This document shows positions 17,532-26,489 of a stretch of 64,000 nucleotides of DNA, one piece after another. The translations under genes and the position numbers were made by a program. The DNA lies in assembly GCA_963727955.1 (NCBI GenBank), contig CAVSII010000001.1:434001-498000 (forward strand), given 5' to 3'. This DNA comes from Bog-756 sp963727955 (GTDB lineage Bacteria > Actinomycetota > Acidimicrobiia > Acidimicrobiales > RAAP-2). The number at the start of each line of letters is the position of its first letter. Positions within the stretch are counted from its first letter, which is position 1. A model generated the notes under the pieces. That model ran no database searches. It was not told the DNA's origin and saw only the letters and a program-made list of their open reading frames with translations.

Positions 17532-19724
17532 TTATCGCCCTCGATCAGCGAGCTCAGGGGCCCGATCGGCTCGATCAGCCCGATCGGTGGGCCGACGGGC
17601 CTGCTGGGTTGCCGATGGAGCCCGTTCGGTCGGGGAGTGGCGCACCCTCCCCGGATAGGTCAGCCATCCGAGCAGGCACAACTGGCCCACCAGGATGAGG
17701 AAAAGTGACCACTTGGCATCGATGGCGATGTGCAGCCACCAGGTGAGCCACACCGCCAGGGCGCAGGCCGAACCTAGTCGCCACCAGGGCAGCCTTGCCC
17801 CGCTGATGGGCGCCAGGGCTAGGGTCGGGGCCAAGAAGTAGGGGAAAAGCTCGGGCTCGAAGGCCCTGAGGGCGAAGAGCATGGCCACCGTCCAGATTAC
17901 GAGGGCGGCTCCCTGCCGGCGGCTGGCCGGCAGGTACCGGGCCAGCACGATGGCCGCGGGAATGGCGACCAGGGCGACCGCCGACCGGATGTAGGCGGCC
18001 ACCCCCGGGTCGAGGTTCCAGGTGGGGCTGATGTATCCGAAGACGTCATAGACCTGCTGGTGAAAGAGCTGCCGGAGGGTTGCGCTTGGATCCGCCACCA
18101 CGGGGACGATCAGGAAGGCCAGCGGCACCACCACGATGGGGCCCAGTGCGGTCAGCCATTGCCGGCGCTTGAGGAAGATGAAGGCGATCGGTATGGCCAG
18201 AAAGGCGAAGGGCTGGAAGGCGAGGGCGACCCCCAGCCACCACCCAGTGGCCCTCGGGCGGTCCTCGAAAGCGGCGGCGATGCCGTAGAGCATGGCTCCC
18301 AAGGCGATCAGGTCCTCGGGGTGACCGCTCAAGGGTACGGGTGGCAGTGTGATGGCCATCACCCCGAGAACGGTGAGGCGACGACGGAGATCGGTCACCC
18401 CCATGCCGCTGAGCCACCGGTCGCAGGCACAAATGGGGAGCGCCATCCCACCCAGGTACAGCGGGCCGGCCACCCAGAAGGCCGTCGGGTACAGGACTGC
18501 GCTCGGATAGGGGAACGAGAGGCCGAAGGCGGCTCGGGCGATCGGTGCGATTATGACCTGCAGAGCGGGCGCTGTTTCGAGCGACCGGTCGAGTACGTAG
18601 ATGTGCCCGTAGCCACCGGCGAAGGTCGTGTAGGCGGCGTCCGCCCAGTTCTGCCAGAAATCACCGAAGCTGGCCACCCCGAACCACTCGCCGAAGCCGC
18701 GCATGACGGTGGCGTCGAGCATCGTGAATGCCATGGCGCCGATCACCCCCACGACGGACACACCGAGGGCCACCTTGCGGCGACCGAAGGCCTCGGTAAC
18801 CGCCACTATGGGTCCCCGCCAGCTCCCCCTCCTGCGGGCGCACGACACGATGCCGAAGGCCAGAGCGGCCAGAAGGCAGAGCCAGAAGACGATCCATTCG
18901 ACATCGACACCACCGTTGGAGACGGGGACTCCCCCCGCTGGGAGACTGGCGTACTGCTGGTGGGCCACGGGCACCGTGTTGAGCGGGTCGATCTTTGCCG
19001 TCGATCGGGAGCTGATCTCGATGAGAACGGCCACGTTGCCTCGGATGAAGGCGGCGACCACCGCTCCCTTGTACGGGGAATGCGGTCCGAACGCACACGA
19101 GCCCGACGCCGAGCCGGGTATCTGGCGGATCGGTGAGGGTGAGCCGGTCGGGGCCCCGCCGGCCGACGAGCACAGGTCGGCGGCGTCACCGAGCGGGTTC
19201 TGCAAGCGAGACCTGGCCAGCGAGGTCGAGGACACCAGCGTGATCAGCAGGCTGTAGGCACCGTTCACCGAGTTCCATTTGGCCGCCGCCACATTGGTGG
19301 TCGCCGTCGTGCCACCCAGACGGCTGGCGTTCCGTCGCAGCGAATTGACGTACGACTGGCTGTCGGCGGCGGGAAACGCCTGCCAGTCGTTGCCGGGATT
19401 GACCGTCATGAACCCCACCAACAGCGGATCGCCGGCGGCCACTGCGCCACAATCGGGTGGGCAGTGCGGCACCCCCTCCCTGCTGCCTGCGGCCGGCGCC
19501 GGAGCCGTGCCAGACGTGCCGGCCGAGCCATCGGTGCCAGCCGTCGTCGATGGGGCCGCCGTGGCCGGTGTGGCCGTGGCCGTGAGGACCAGCAGCGAGA
19601 GCATGGTCCCGGTGACACACACGAGGGCGACGATCAGAGCTGTCGATCGGGCGAGGAGTGACCGCCGTGGTCGACCTGTACGGAGTGCTCCGCGTCTACC
19701 GGAGATCGCCGTCATTTGCCTCAC
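17532..19724 (-). CDS. Large polytopic membrane protein with extracytoplasmic N-terminal domain ('GHPED' family)
   Basis: A 730-residue protein. After a first hydrophobic segment (about residues 28-56) comes an extracytoplasmic domain of some 220 residues with a Thr/Ala-rich linker and 'GVPHCPPDCG'. About eleven membrane segments follow from residue 278. 'GHPEDLIALGAMLYG' and 'TGWWLGVALAFQPFAFLAIP' match the protein at 13913-15535, and the ion 'DFWQNWADAAYTTFAGGYGHIYVL' corresponds to its 'WITYFNSSQLVHGHFGAIY'. Likely a lipid-linked-sugar glycosyltransferase or related enzyme of the cell envelope, but this is inference from topology. It has a coupled small lipoprotein gene downstream. Confidence 0.65.
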   Translation of the reverse strand: MRQMTAISGRRGALRTGRPRRSLLARSTALIVALVCVTGTMLSLLVLTATATPATAAPSTTAGTDGSAGTSGTAPAPAAGSREGVPHCPPDCGAVAAGDPLLVGFMTVNPGNDWQAFPAADSQSYVNSLRRNASRLGGTTATTNVAAAKWNSVNGAYSLLITLVSSTSLARSRLQNPLGDAADLCSSAGGAPTGSPSPIRQIPGSASGSCAFGPHSPYKGAVVAAFIRGNVAVLIEISSRSTAKIDPLNTVPVAHQQYASLPAGGVPVSNGGVDVEWIVFWLCLLAALAFGIVSCARRRGSWRGPIVAVTEAFGRRKVALGVSVVGVIGAMAFTMLDATVMRGFGEWFGVASFGDFWQNWADAAYTTFAGGYGHIYVLDRSLETAPALQVIIAPIARAAFGLSFPYPSAVLYPTAFWVAGPLYLGGMALPICACDRWLSGMGVTDLRRRLTVLGVMAITLPPVPLSGHPEDLIALGAMLYGIAAAFEDRPRATGWWLGVALAFQPFAFLAIPIAFIFLKRRQWLTALGPIVVVPLAFLIVPVVADPSATLRQLFHQQVYDVFGYISPTWNLDPGVAAYIRSAVALVAIPAAIVLARYLPASRRQGAALVIWTVAMLFALRAFEPELFPYFLAPTLALAPISGARLPWWRLGSACALAVWLTWWLHIAIDAKWSLFLILVGQLCLLGWLTYPGRVRHSPTERAPSATQQARRPTDRADRADRAPELADRGR

Positions 19725-20309
19725 GCTATCGCCGCTCCGTCGTCAAAACCGGAGCCATCACTCGAACAGGACCCACCAGGTAGAGGATCCGAAGCTGCTT
19801 TGCAGCCGACCTGGCCGGCAATTACGACGTCGGGCCGTCCGGTCCGGTCCGTCGAAACTTTTCTGGGGAAGAAAACTTGTCAGTCGGAGAAGATGAGCAG
19901 GACAGGACCCGGGCCCGGCGAGTTCGTCCCGCTTCAGGTGCTTTTTCCAACGTCGGCGTCGCCAAGTGCTCTACCGGTTGAAAGAGCGGTGGCGCCGTCA
20001 TCCCCTCATCTCGGCACCGGTCAATTTCGGGGCCCGCAAAGATATTTCTGGACTCCGGCCGCGGGGTCGATTGAGCTGTCGGGAGGACAACCGTTCCGCC
20101 GGTCACGCAGGACTTTCCGACCGTCCTCGCGCCCGGACCCTTAAAACGAACGTTTGGAAATAGTCAAATTTTAGGATGCAATCGCCGATCGCGTGTGTTA
20201 AACCTCCAAACACTGTCGCGGCGGGGATGATGTTTGAGACCCCATCGATAGAGGACCATAAGGTCCGTTGGAGCGTGCGGTCTTTCCGCACTGGGGATGG
20301 GGAGTCTTA
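19725..20309. other. Long intergenic region ahead of the giant surface-protein gene
   Basis: No gene is supported. It separates two divergent genes, and its lowest-GC part (about 20140-20180, with TTAAAA and CAAATTTTAGGAT) is the likely promoter zone. An arm pair CAAACA/TGTTTG (about 20206-20236) and the three-helix leader described separately occupy the last 100 bases. Confidence 0.5.
20240..20302 (+). promoter_or_regulatory. Structured leader RNA (three-way junction) over the ribosome site
   Basis: Three perfect helices fit together: an outer stem CCCCATC (20240-20246) with GATGGGG (20296-20302), enclosing hairpin GGACC-ATAA-GGTCC (20253-20266) and hairpin GTGCGG-TCTTT-CCGCAC (20275-20291). 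The 3' strand of the outer stem contains part of the GGGGAG ribosome site for the ATG at 20310, so folding would hide it. I do not recognise a known riboswitch class. It could be a translational regulator or a stabilising leader; the structure is predicted by eye only. Confidence 0.45.
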
Positions 20310-23300
20310 ATGTCATCGAATGAGCTGTTCTCCGATGAATCCGGCACGCCTGCACCGCAGCGTGCCTCGACCGCGTCGAAGCATTCGTCCGGCCGCAACC
20401 TCGGCGTCAAGGGAGTGGGCCGGCTCATCTTCGGGCTCATCCTCCTGATCGGAACCTTCGCCGGCATCACCGTCGAGGCAGTGATCGCCGCCTCCCCGGC
20501 GAGCGCGACCACCATCACGCAGTGCACGGCACCGGCCTCGGGCGGGACCGCCCAGACCTTCGTCGAGGGCACGGCCGCCACCTATTCGGTCGCCTGCGAA
20601 GGCGAGTCGGGGGTTGCGAACACGACCGCCTATCCGTCGTCCATCACGATCGCCTCGGGAGCCCTCCCCGTCTCGGGCGATCTCACGTTGGCGTCGGGGG
20701 CGGGGTGCGCCCAGTCCACGTCGGGCTCGGGCACCACCGAGCAGTACATCCTGACTTGTAAGATCACCGGTACACCGACGGCCGCCGACGCCGGGACGTA
20801 CCCCCTCACGTTCTCTGCCACCGCCTCACCCAACGGCGGCAGCAACGCCACGTCGGGCACCCTCACCCTGACCGTGGCCGCGCCGACCGTCACCTGCATC
20901 GACCCCGCCGCCGGCGGGACGGCCGCCACCTGGCACGAAGGCGTGACCTCCTCCTACACCGTCGAATGCGAGGAAGTGAGCGACATCTCCGGTGTGACCG
21001 CCTATCCCTCGTCGATGGCCATCGCCAGCGACACCCTGCCGGGCGACAGCAATGTGAAATTCGCCACCACTACCTCGAGCAGCCCGGTCTGTACCACCGG
21101 CACCTCTGGGACCGGTACCACCGAGGACTACATCCTCGAGTGCCCCTTCTCGGGGACCCCCAGTGCTTCTGACGCCGGGACCTACGCCGCCACCTTCACC
21201 GCCACCGGTGCAGGGGGCGTGGGCACCACCACCTCCGGCCCGCTCAACATCACCGTCAACGCCGGTACCGTCACCTGCATCGACCCCGCCGCCGGCGGGA
21301 CGGCAGCCACCTGGCACGAAGGCGTGACCTCCTCCTACACCGTCGAGTGCGAAGAGGTGAGCGGCATCTCCGGGGTGACCGCCTATCCCTCGTCGATCGC
21401 CATCGCCAGCGACACCCTGCCCGGCGACAGCAATGTGCATTTCGCCACCACTACCTCGAGCAGCCCGGCCTGTACCACCGGCACCTCCGGCTCCGGCACC
21501 ACCGAGGACTACATCCTCGAGTGCCCCTTCTCGGGGACACCCAGTGCTTCTGACGCCGGCACCTACGCCGCCACCTTCACCGCCACCGGTGCCGGGGGCG
21601 TGGGCACCACCACCTCCGGCCCGCTCAACATCACCGTCAACGCCCCCACCGTCACCTGCATCGACCCCGCTTCGGGCGGGACGGCTGCCACCTTCTACGA
21701 GAACGCGGCCAACAGCTACACCGTCGAGTGCGAAGAGGTGACCGGCATCTCCGGGGTGAGCGCCTATCCGTCGTCGATCGCCATCGCCACCGGTTCCCTT
21801 CCGGGCGACGGCAACCCGACCTTCGCCACCTCCACCTCGAGCAGTCCGGCCTGTACCACCGGCACCTCCGGCTCCGGCACCACCGAGGACTACATCCTCG
21901 AGTGCGCCCTGGCCGACACCCCGACCAGCGGCGATGTCGGCTCCTACCCGCTGACCTTCACCGCCACCGGTGCCGGGGGCGCGGGCACCACCACCTCGGG
22001 CACCCTCACGGTGACCGTCGCTCCGCCGACCACCACCTGTACGGCGCCGGCCGCCGCCGGCACCTCCACCTCCTGGGTGGATGGCACGGCGGAGAGCTAT
22101 TCGGTGGCCTGCTACAGCTCCGGGTTCGCCTCGACCAGCCCTGGCAACTATCCGGCCTCGATCACTCTCAACTCCGGCACCCTGCCGTCGGCGGCCACCG
22201 AGGCCACCTCGACGGCCAGCTCGCCGGCCTGCACCCAGTCCACTTCGGGCGGCCCGGGTGTCACTGAGGACTACATCCTCACCTGCCCGGTGGCCGAGAA
22301 CCCGACCTACAGCCAGAACGGGACCTACCACACCACCTTCCTGGCCACCGGTGGGGCCAACGGGGCACCCAATGCCACCTCGGGCACCTGGACCCTGACC
22401 GTCGCCCAACCGGCACCGAGCTGGGCCACCACCGGCACGACCGACGGTAACTACTTCTCGGCCATCAAGGGGGTGCCCTTCTGCTTCGACCTGGAGGTCA
22501 GCGCCGGCCAGGTCGGCCCCACCGGCACCAACCCCGGCAGCGCCGGGTCTCTACCCCTGACCGCCCTCACCGCCGGCACCACGCCGGCCAACGTTTCCAA
22601 CTACGCGATCCGGGACGTCAACCTGACCGCCGGCACCGCCCAGATCTGCGGCACCAACAACAACAACGTGGCCAGCGCCCCGGTGATCATGGCCCCGGTG
22701 GCCACCAACACCGCCGGGAGCGCCACCGACAGCATCCCTCTCTGGTCGCAGAACGAGTGCACCTGGACCTCCAGCGGATCCACGGTCTCCATGTTCGACA
22801 CCAACCAGGACCTCGAGCAGTCCGGCTCGCAGTCGGCCTTCGGCCAGCCCATCACCAACGGGGTGACGGCCGGAACGACCAAGAACCAGCCGACCTGTAC
22901 CGGTGGCGTGGGTGTCTCCGGCTCGGGTGGCCTGGGCGACGCCTGGACCATGAACACGGCCAACCCGCTGCCCACACCGACCGACTCCAACCCGTCGGCC
23001 GCCCTGGGCGATCTGCCCTCGTCCAACCTGGACCTCACCAGTGCCAGCGCCGGTTCGGTCGGCGGTTGCTGGGGAGCGACCAACATCCTGGCCTCGACCA
23101 GCACCTCCACCTTCGGCGGGACGTCAACGTCGCAGATGACCCTGCCCAGCACCTGGGCGAACGGTGGTGACTGCGCCTACGGCTCCTTGGGTTCTAACTC
23201 GGCCGCTGGGAACACCGACACGGAGACAGCTCTGAACAACTGTGCTTCCCCGGGTTCATCGCATTGCGGCGCCTACACTGGCAATGCCAACTGTCCGCCG

Positions 23301-26168
23301 ACCCAGGCCGACGTCAACGCCGGTTTGACCAACTGCGCCGTGATCGTCTCGTCGGGCAACGACGAGAACGGGTCGACCAACTACTCGTCCCTGGATATCT
23401 TCTACAACGGCCAGCCTGTACCCCAGACGCCGACAGCGTCGCTGTCGAGCGGCGCGGTGGCCGATGGTGACACCGTGTCGGTGACCGGTGGCTCCAACTG
23501 GTGGGGCGACTCCGACGGGGCGCCCAACGCCGGCCCCTACGGTGACTTCCAGAACAGTGCCGGCGACTTCTACCCGGTCGGCGCACCTCAGGTCCTCATC
23601 GGGACCAGCCGGGCGACAGCGGTGCCCGTGGTCAACTCGACGGTAACCGTCTCCGGCGTCAGCTACGCCTGTACCGGGGCCGAGGCGAACACCACCACCG
23701 GGCCCAACCCCTGCACCCTGACCGTCGGAAGCCCGTCGGGGTCCTTCCAGGTGCCCGCTGGTCTGGCTCCCGGTCAGTACAACGTCTACATCGACGAGAC
23801 CAACACCACACCGCTGCCCGGCAACGGCCCCAACGACAGCTACCAGACGGCCCGGGGCACCAACCTGGGTACGGTGGAGGCGAGCGTGCCGCTCGATGTC
23901 GATGAGCCCCTGGTGGTCAAGACCTCAGCTACGTCCTACTCGGACCACGGTTACGGCGCCGCCGGCGACACCATCACCTACACCTACGCGGTCACAAACA
24001 CCGAAGCGAATGCGATCACCGGCATCCAGGTCAACGACAACCTGATCCCGAGCGCCGACATCAGCTGCCCGAGCACCACCTTGGCCGGCAGGGCGTCGGA
24101 GAACTGCACCGGGACCTACACGGTGACCCAGGCCGACGTGGACAACGGCTCGGTGACCAACACGGCTACCGTCACCGCCACCGACATCAACAGTGTCACC
24201 CTGACCTCGGCCCCGTCGTCGGTCACCGTGAATGGCTCTGACGCCACGTCGACCCTGAGCCTGACCAAGTCGGCGTCCACCACCTACGCCGACCATGGCT
24301 ATGGAGCGGCCGGTGACGTCATCAGCTACAGCTTCGTGGTGAAGAACACGGGGACGACGACGGAGAACGGCATCGCCATCAACGACGCCCTGGTCACCAA
24401 CGCCACATGCCCGGACAGCTCGCTCCTCCCCGGAGCCTCGGAGACCTGCACCGGCAGCTACACGGTGACCCAGGCCGACGTGGACGCCGGGTCGGTGTCC
24501 AACACGGCCACGGCCAGTGGCACCAGCGTGCAGGGCTCGGTCACCTCCCACCCGTCATCGGTGACGGTGGCGGGCTCGGACTACACGTCGAGCCTGAGCC
24601 TGGTCAAGTCGACCAGCTCGGGGGGCTACGCCGCCGCTGGTGACACCGTCGGCTACAGCTACGACGTGACCAACACGGGAACCACGACGCTTTCCAACAT
24701 CGGCGTCAGTGACAACCGGATCGCCGGCGTGAGTTGTCCCGATGCCTCTTTGTCACCCGGCCAGTCCGAAATGTGCACGGGCACCTATACGGTGACCGCG
24801 GCGGACATCACCAACGGATCGGTGACCAACACGGCCACGGCCTCGGCCACCGATCCCTTCGCCGCAGCCATCAGTTCGAACTCGTCGTCGGTGACGGTGG
24901 ACCGGGAGCTGTTCGGTATCCAAAAGGCGACGACCTCGCCCGGCTACGGAGCGGCAGGCGACACCATTCCCTACACCTATGTGCTGACCAACGCCACCCC
25001 GGGAACACTGAGCGACATCGTCGTCACCGACAGCCTGATCCCCAGCGTCTCCTGCCCCTCGTCGTCCCTGGCATCGGAGACCTCGGAGACCTGCATGGGC
25101 ACCTACACGGTGACCCAGGCCGACGTGGACAACGGCTCGGTGACCAACACGGCCTCGGCCTCCTCCATCGACAGCCAGAGCAACGTGGTTGATACCGGTG
25201 CCTCGTCGGTCACCGTTCTGGCCTCGTTCGCCACCTCCTCCCTGAGCCTGGTCAAGTCGACCAGCTCGACGGGTTACGGGGCGGCGGGCAACGTCATCCC
25301 TTACAGCTACCTGGTCACCAACACGGGGACGACCACCGAGAACGATGTGGCGGTCAGCGACAACCTGGTGGCCAGCGTGAGTTGCCCCGACGCAACTCTC
25401 GCTCCCGGAGCGTCGGAGACCTGCACCGGTAGCTATACGGTGACCCAGGCCGACGTGGACGCCGGATCGGTGACCAACACGGCCTCGGCCAGCGCCACCA
25501 CGCCCGATCCTCACACGGTCACGTCGAATACGTCGTCCGTCACGGTTCTGGCGTCGAATGCAACATCGACCCTGAGCCTGGTCAAGTCGACGTCGGCGCA
25601 CGACTACACAACGGCCGGGCAGGTCCTGACCTACAGCTACAAGGTGACCAACACGGGGACGAAGACCGAGAACGACGTCACCGTGAGTGACAACCTCGTT
25701 TCGGACGTGAACTGCCCCGACGCCTCGTTGGCGCCCGGACAATCGGAAACCTGCACGGGCAGCTACACGGTTACCCAAACCGACGTAGACAACGGGTCCA
25801 TCACCAATACGGCCACAGCCAACGCCACATCGCCACCCAGCGCTAACCCTGTGGCTTCCGGACCGTCGTCGGTGACCGTGGACTACTTCGGGATCGTCAT
25901 CACCACGCCGTCGCCGCTGCCGACGCTGACGCTGGGTACGCCCTACAGCAAGCAGTTGGAGTACAGCGGAGGGCCCAACGGGCACCTCATCAAGTGGAAG
26001 GCCGACGCCGGGTTGCCAAAGGGCCTCAAACTGAGCAAGGACGGTCTTCTGCACGGTACCGTCAGCGCCAAAAACGTCGTGCCCGGTACCTACACGATTA
26101 GCGTCCAGGTCACAGACGGCCCAACCCTCAAGGCTGTGAAGAACTTCTCCCTGACCATCGCATCCTGA
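20310..26168 (+). CDS. Giant secreted repeat protein, adhesin-like
   Basis: A 1,952-residue secreted protein. Residues 1-35 are a long polar leader, residues about 36-66 a hydrophobic signal segment ending 'AASPASA'. Then come five repeats of about 127 residues (about 65-699; 'TCIDPAAGGTAATWHEG...PSSIAIASDTLPGD...GTTEDYILECPFSGTP'), each with several Cys. A central Ser/Thr/Asn-rich region of about 490 residues follows, then six DUF11-type repeats of about 108 residues (about 1198-1856; 'GYGAAGDTITYTYAVTNT...CTGTYTVTQADVDNGSVTNTA') and a final putative-Ig domain ('LPKGLKLSKDGLLHGTVS'). No sortase motif or C-terminal membrane anchor is present. ATG 20310 has a GGGGAG site six bases upstream. 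Probably a filamentous surface or matrix protein. Confidence 0.85.
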   Translation: MSSNELFSDESGTPAPQRASTASKHSSGRNLGVKGVGRLIFGLILLIGTFAGITVEAVIAASPASATTITQCTAPASGGTAQTFVEGTAATYSVACEGESGVANTTAYPSSITIASGALPVSGDLTLASGAGCAQSTSGSGTTEQYILTCKITGTPTAADAGTYPLTFSATASPNGGSNATSGTLTLTVAAPTVTCIDPAAGGTAATWHEGVTSSYTVECEEVSDISGVTAYPSSMAIASDTLPGDSNVKFATTTSSSPVCTTGTSGTGTTEDYILECPFSGTPSASDAGTYAATFTATGAGGVGTTTSGPLNITVNAGTVTCIDPAAGGTAATWHEGVTSSYTVECEEVSGISGVTAYPSSIAIASDTLPGDSNVHFATTTSSSPACTTGTSGSGTTEDYILECPFSGTPSASDAGTYAATFTATGAGGVGTTTSGPLNITVNAPTVTCIDPASGGTAATFYENAANSYTVECEEVTGISGVSAYPSSIAIATGSLPGDGNPTFATSTSSSPACTTGTSGSGTTEDYILECALADTPTSGDVGSYPLTFTATGAGGAGTTTSGTLTVTVAPPTTTCTAPAAAGTSTSWVDGTAESYSVACYSSGFASTSPGNYPASITLNSGTLPSAATEATSTASSPACTQSTSGGPGVTEDYILTCPVAENPTYSQNGTYHTTFLATGGANGAPNATSGTWTLTVAQPAPSWATTGTTDGNYFSAIKGVPFCFDLEVSAGQVGPTGTNPGSAGSLPLTALTAGTTPANVSNYAIRDVNLTAGTAQICGTNNNNVASAPVIMAPVATNTAGSATDSIPLWSQNECTWTSSGSTVSMFDTNQDLEQSGSQSAFGQPITNGVTAGTTKNQPTCTGGVGVSGSGGLGDAWTMNTANPLPTPTDSNPSAALGDLPSSNLDLTSASAGSVGGCWGATNILASTSTSTFGGTSTSQMTLPSTWANGGDCAYGSLGSNSAAGNTDTETALNNCASPGSSHCGAYTGNANCPPTQADVNAGLTNCAVIVSSGNDENGSTNYSSLDIFYNGQPVPQTPTASLSSGAVADGDTVSVTGGSNWWGDSDGAPNAGPYGDFQNSAGDFYPVGAPQVLIGTSRATAVPVVNSTVTVSGVSYACTGAEANTTTGPNPCTLTVGSPSGSFQVPAGLAPGQYNVYIDETNTTPLPGNGPNDSYQTARGTNLGTVEASVPLDVDEPLVVKTSATSYSDHGYGAAGDTITYTYAVTNTEANAITGIQVNDNLIPSADISCPSTTLAGRASENCTGTYTVTQADVDNGSVTNTATVTATDINSVTLTSAPSSVTVNGSDATSTLSLTKSASTTYADHGYGAAGDVISYSFVVKNTGTTTENGIAINDALVTNATCPDSSLLPGASETCTGSYTVTQADVDAGSVSNTATASGTSVQGSVTSHPSSVTVAGSDYTSSLSLVKSTSSGGYAAAGDTVGYSYDVTNTGTTTLSNIGVSDNRIAGVSCPDASLSPGQSEMCTGTYTVTAADITNGSVTNTATASATDPFAAAISSNSSSVTVDRELFGIQKATTSPGYGAAGDTIPYTYVLTNATPGTLSDIVVTDSLIPSVSCPSSSLASETSETCMGTYTVTQADVDNGSVTNTASASSIDSQSNVVDTGASSVTVLASFATSSLSLVKSTSSTGYGAAGNVIPYSYLVTNTGTTTENDVAVSDNLVASVSCPDATLAPGASETCTGSYTVTQADVDAGSVTNTASASATTPDPHTVTSNTSSVTVLASNATSTLSLVKSTSAHDYTTAGQVLTYSYKVTNTGTKTENDVTVSDNLVSDVNCPDASLAPGQSETCTGSYTVTQTDVDNGSITNTATANATSPPSANPVASGPSSVTVDYFGIVITTPSPLPTLTLGTPYSKQLEYSGGPNGHLIKWKADAGLPKGLKLSKDGLLHGTVSAKNVVPGTYTISVQVTDGPTLKAVKNFSLTIAS
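20886..22028 (+). repeat. Direct coding repeats, 381-base period
   Basis: Three consecutive 381-base units (starting 20886, 21267 and 21648) in the giant surface-protein gene; the first two are nearly identical at DNA level over long stretches, indicating recent duplication. More divergent copies of the same unit lie on either side. Recombination between them could change protein length. Confidence 0.8.
23902..25876 (+). repeat. Six DUF11-type coding repeats
   Basis: Six tandem units of about 108 codons in the giant surface protein, each with 'AAGDTxxYxYxVTNT', a 'CxxSSLxxxxSExCxGxYTVTQADVDNGSVTNTA' core and an 'SSVTV' end. Each has a conserved Cys pair in the middle. DUF11 units are usual building blocks of bacterial cell-wall and outer-surface proteins. 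Confidence 0.8.
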
Positions 26169-26185
26169 ACCAGTACGAGGCGCTC

Positions 26186-26230
26186 TGAAGGTGTCGACGG
26201 TGAGCCTGTTGTCTCCCGTCGACACCTTCA
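26186..26230 (+). terminator. Strong hairpin terminator
   Basis: A perfect 15-base stem (GAAGGTGTCGACGG with its complement CCGTCGACACCTTC plus one T-A pair) and a 15-base loop, 17 bases after the giant gene's stop. No long T run follows, as is common in GC-rich actinobacteria. Confidence 0.75.
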
Positions 26231-26489
26231 AGAGTCCTTCACATGAGGCGGCAACTTCGATGATCAATGAGTCTGTCCAACGAACCGAGCCTCACGACGG
26301 GGGGCATCTCAGAGTGAGGAGACCACCGCCGAGGGTGACAGAGCCGAATTTTCGGTGTGAGGCAACAGAAAATCCAGTTGATGCACAAGAGTGCATCCAC
26401 TACCATGTAAACGGCGCGGCGGACAATGTGGGGGCTCCCCGTCGTCGTACTTATTCTCATCCCTGCACAAAAATGAGGAGCAGCAAGTG
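26231..26489. other. Leader region of the second secreted-protein gene
   Basis: No gene. It contains a perfect hairpin GATGCAC-AAGA-GTGCATC (26380-26397) and a GAGGAG ribosome site (26475-26480) nine bases before the ATG at 26490. Confidence 0.5.

Noticed and set aside
19741..20180. Possible c-di-GMP riboswitch ('GCAAAGAT...CTCCGGCC' near 20036)
   Set aside because: Only isolated pieces resemble the GEMM core; the paired stems and tetraloop receptor are not present.
20826..22409. Open frame of 527 codons on the minus strand
   Set aside because: Antisense to the repeats of the giant surface protein; its Gly-rich periodicity just mirrors them.
20886..25876. CRISPR-like regular repeats
   Set aside because: The repeats are hundreds of bases long, coding and in frame; no short direct repeats with unique spacers were seen anywhere in the window.
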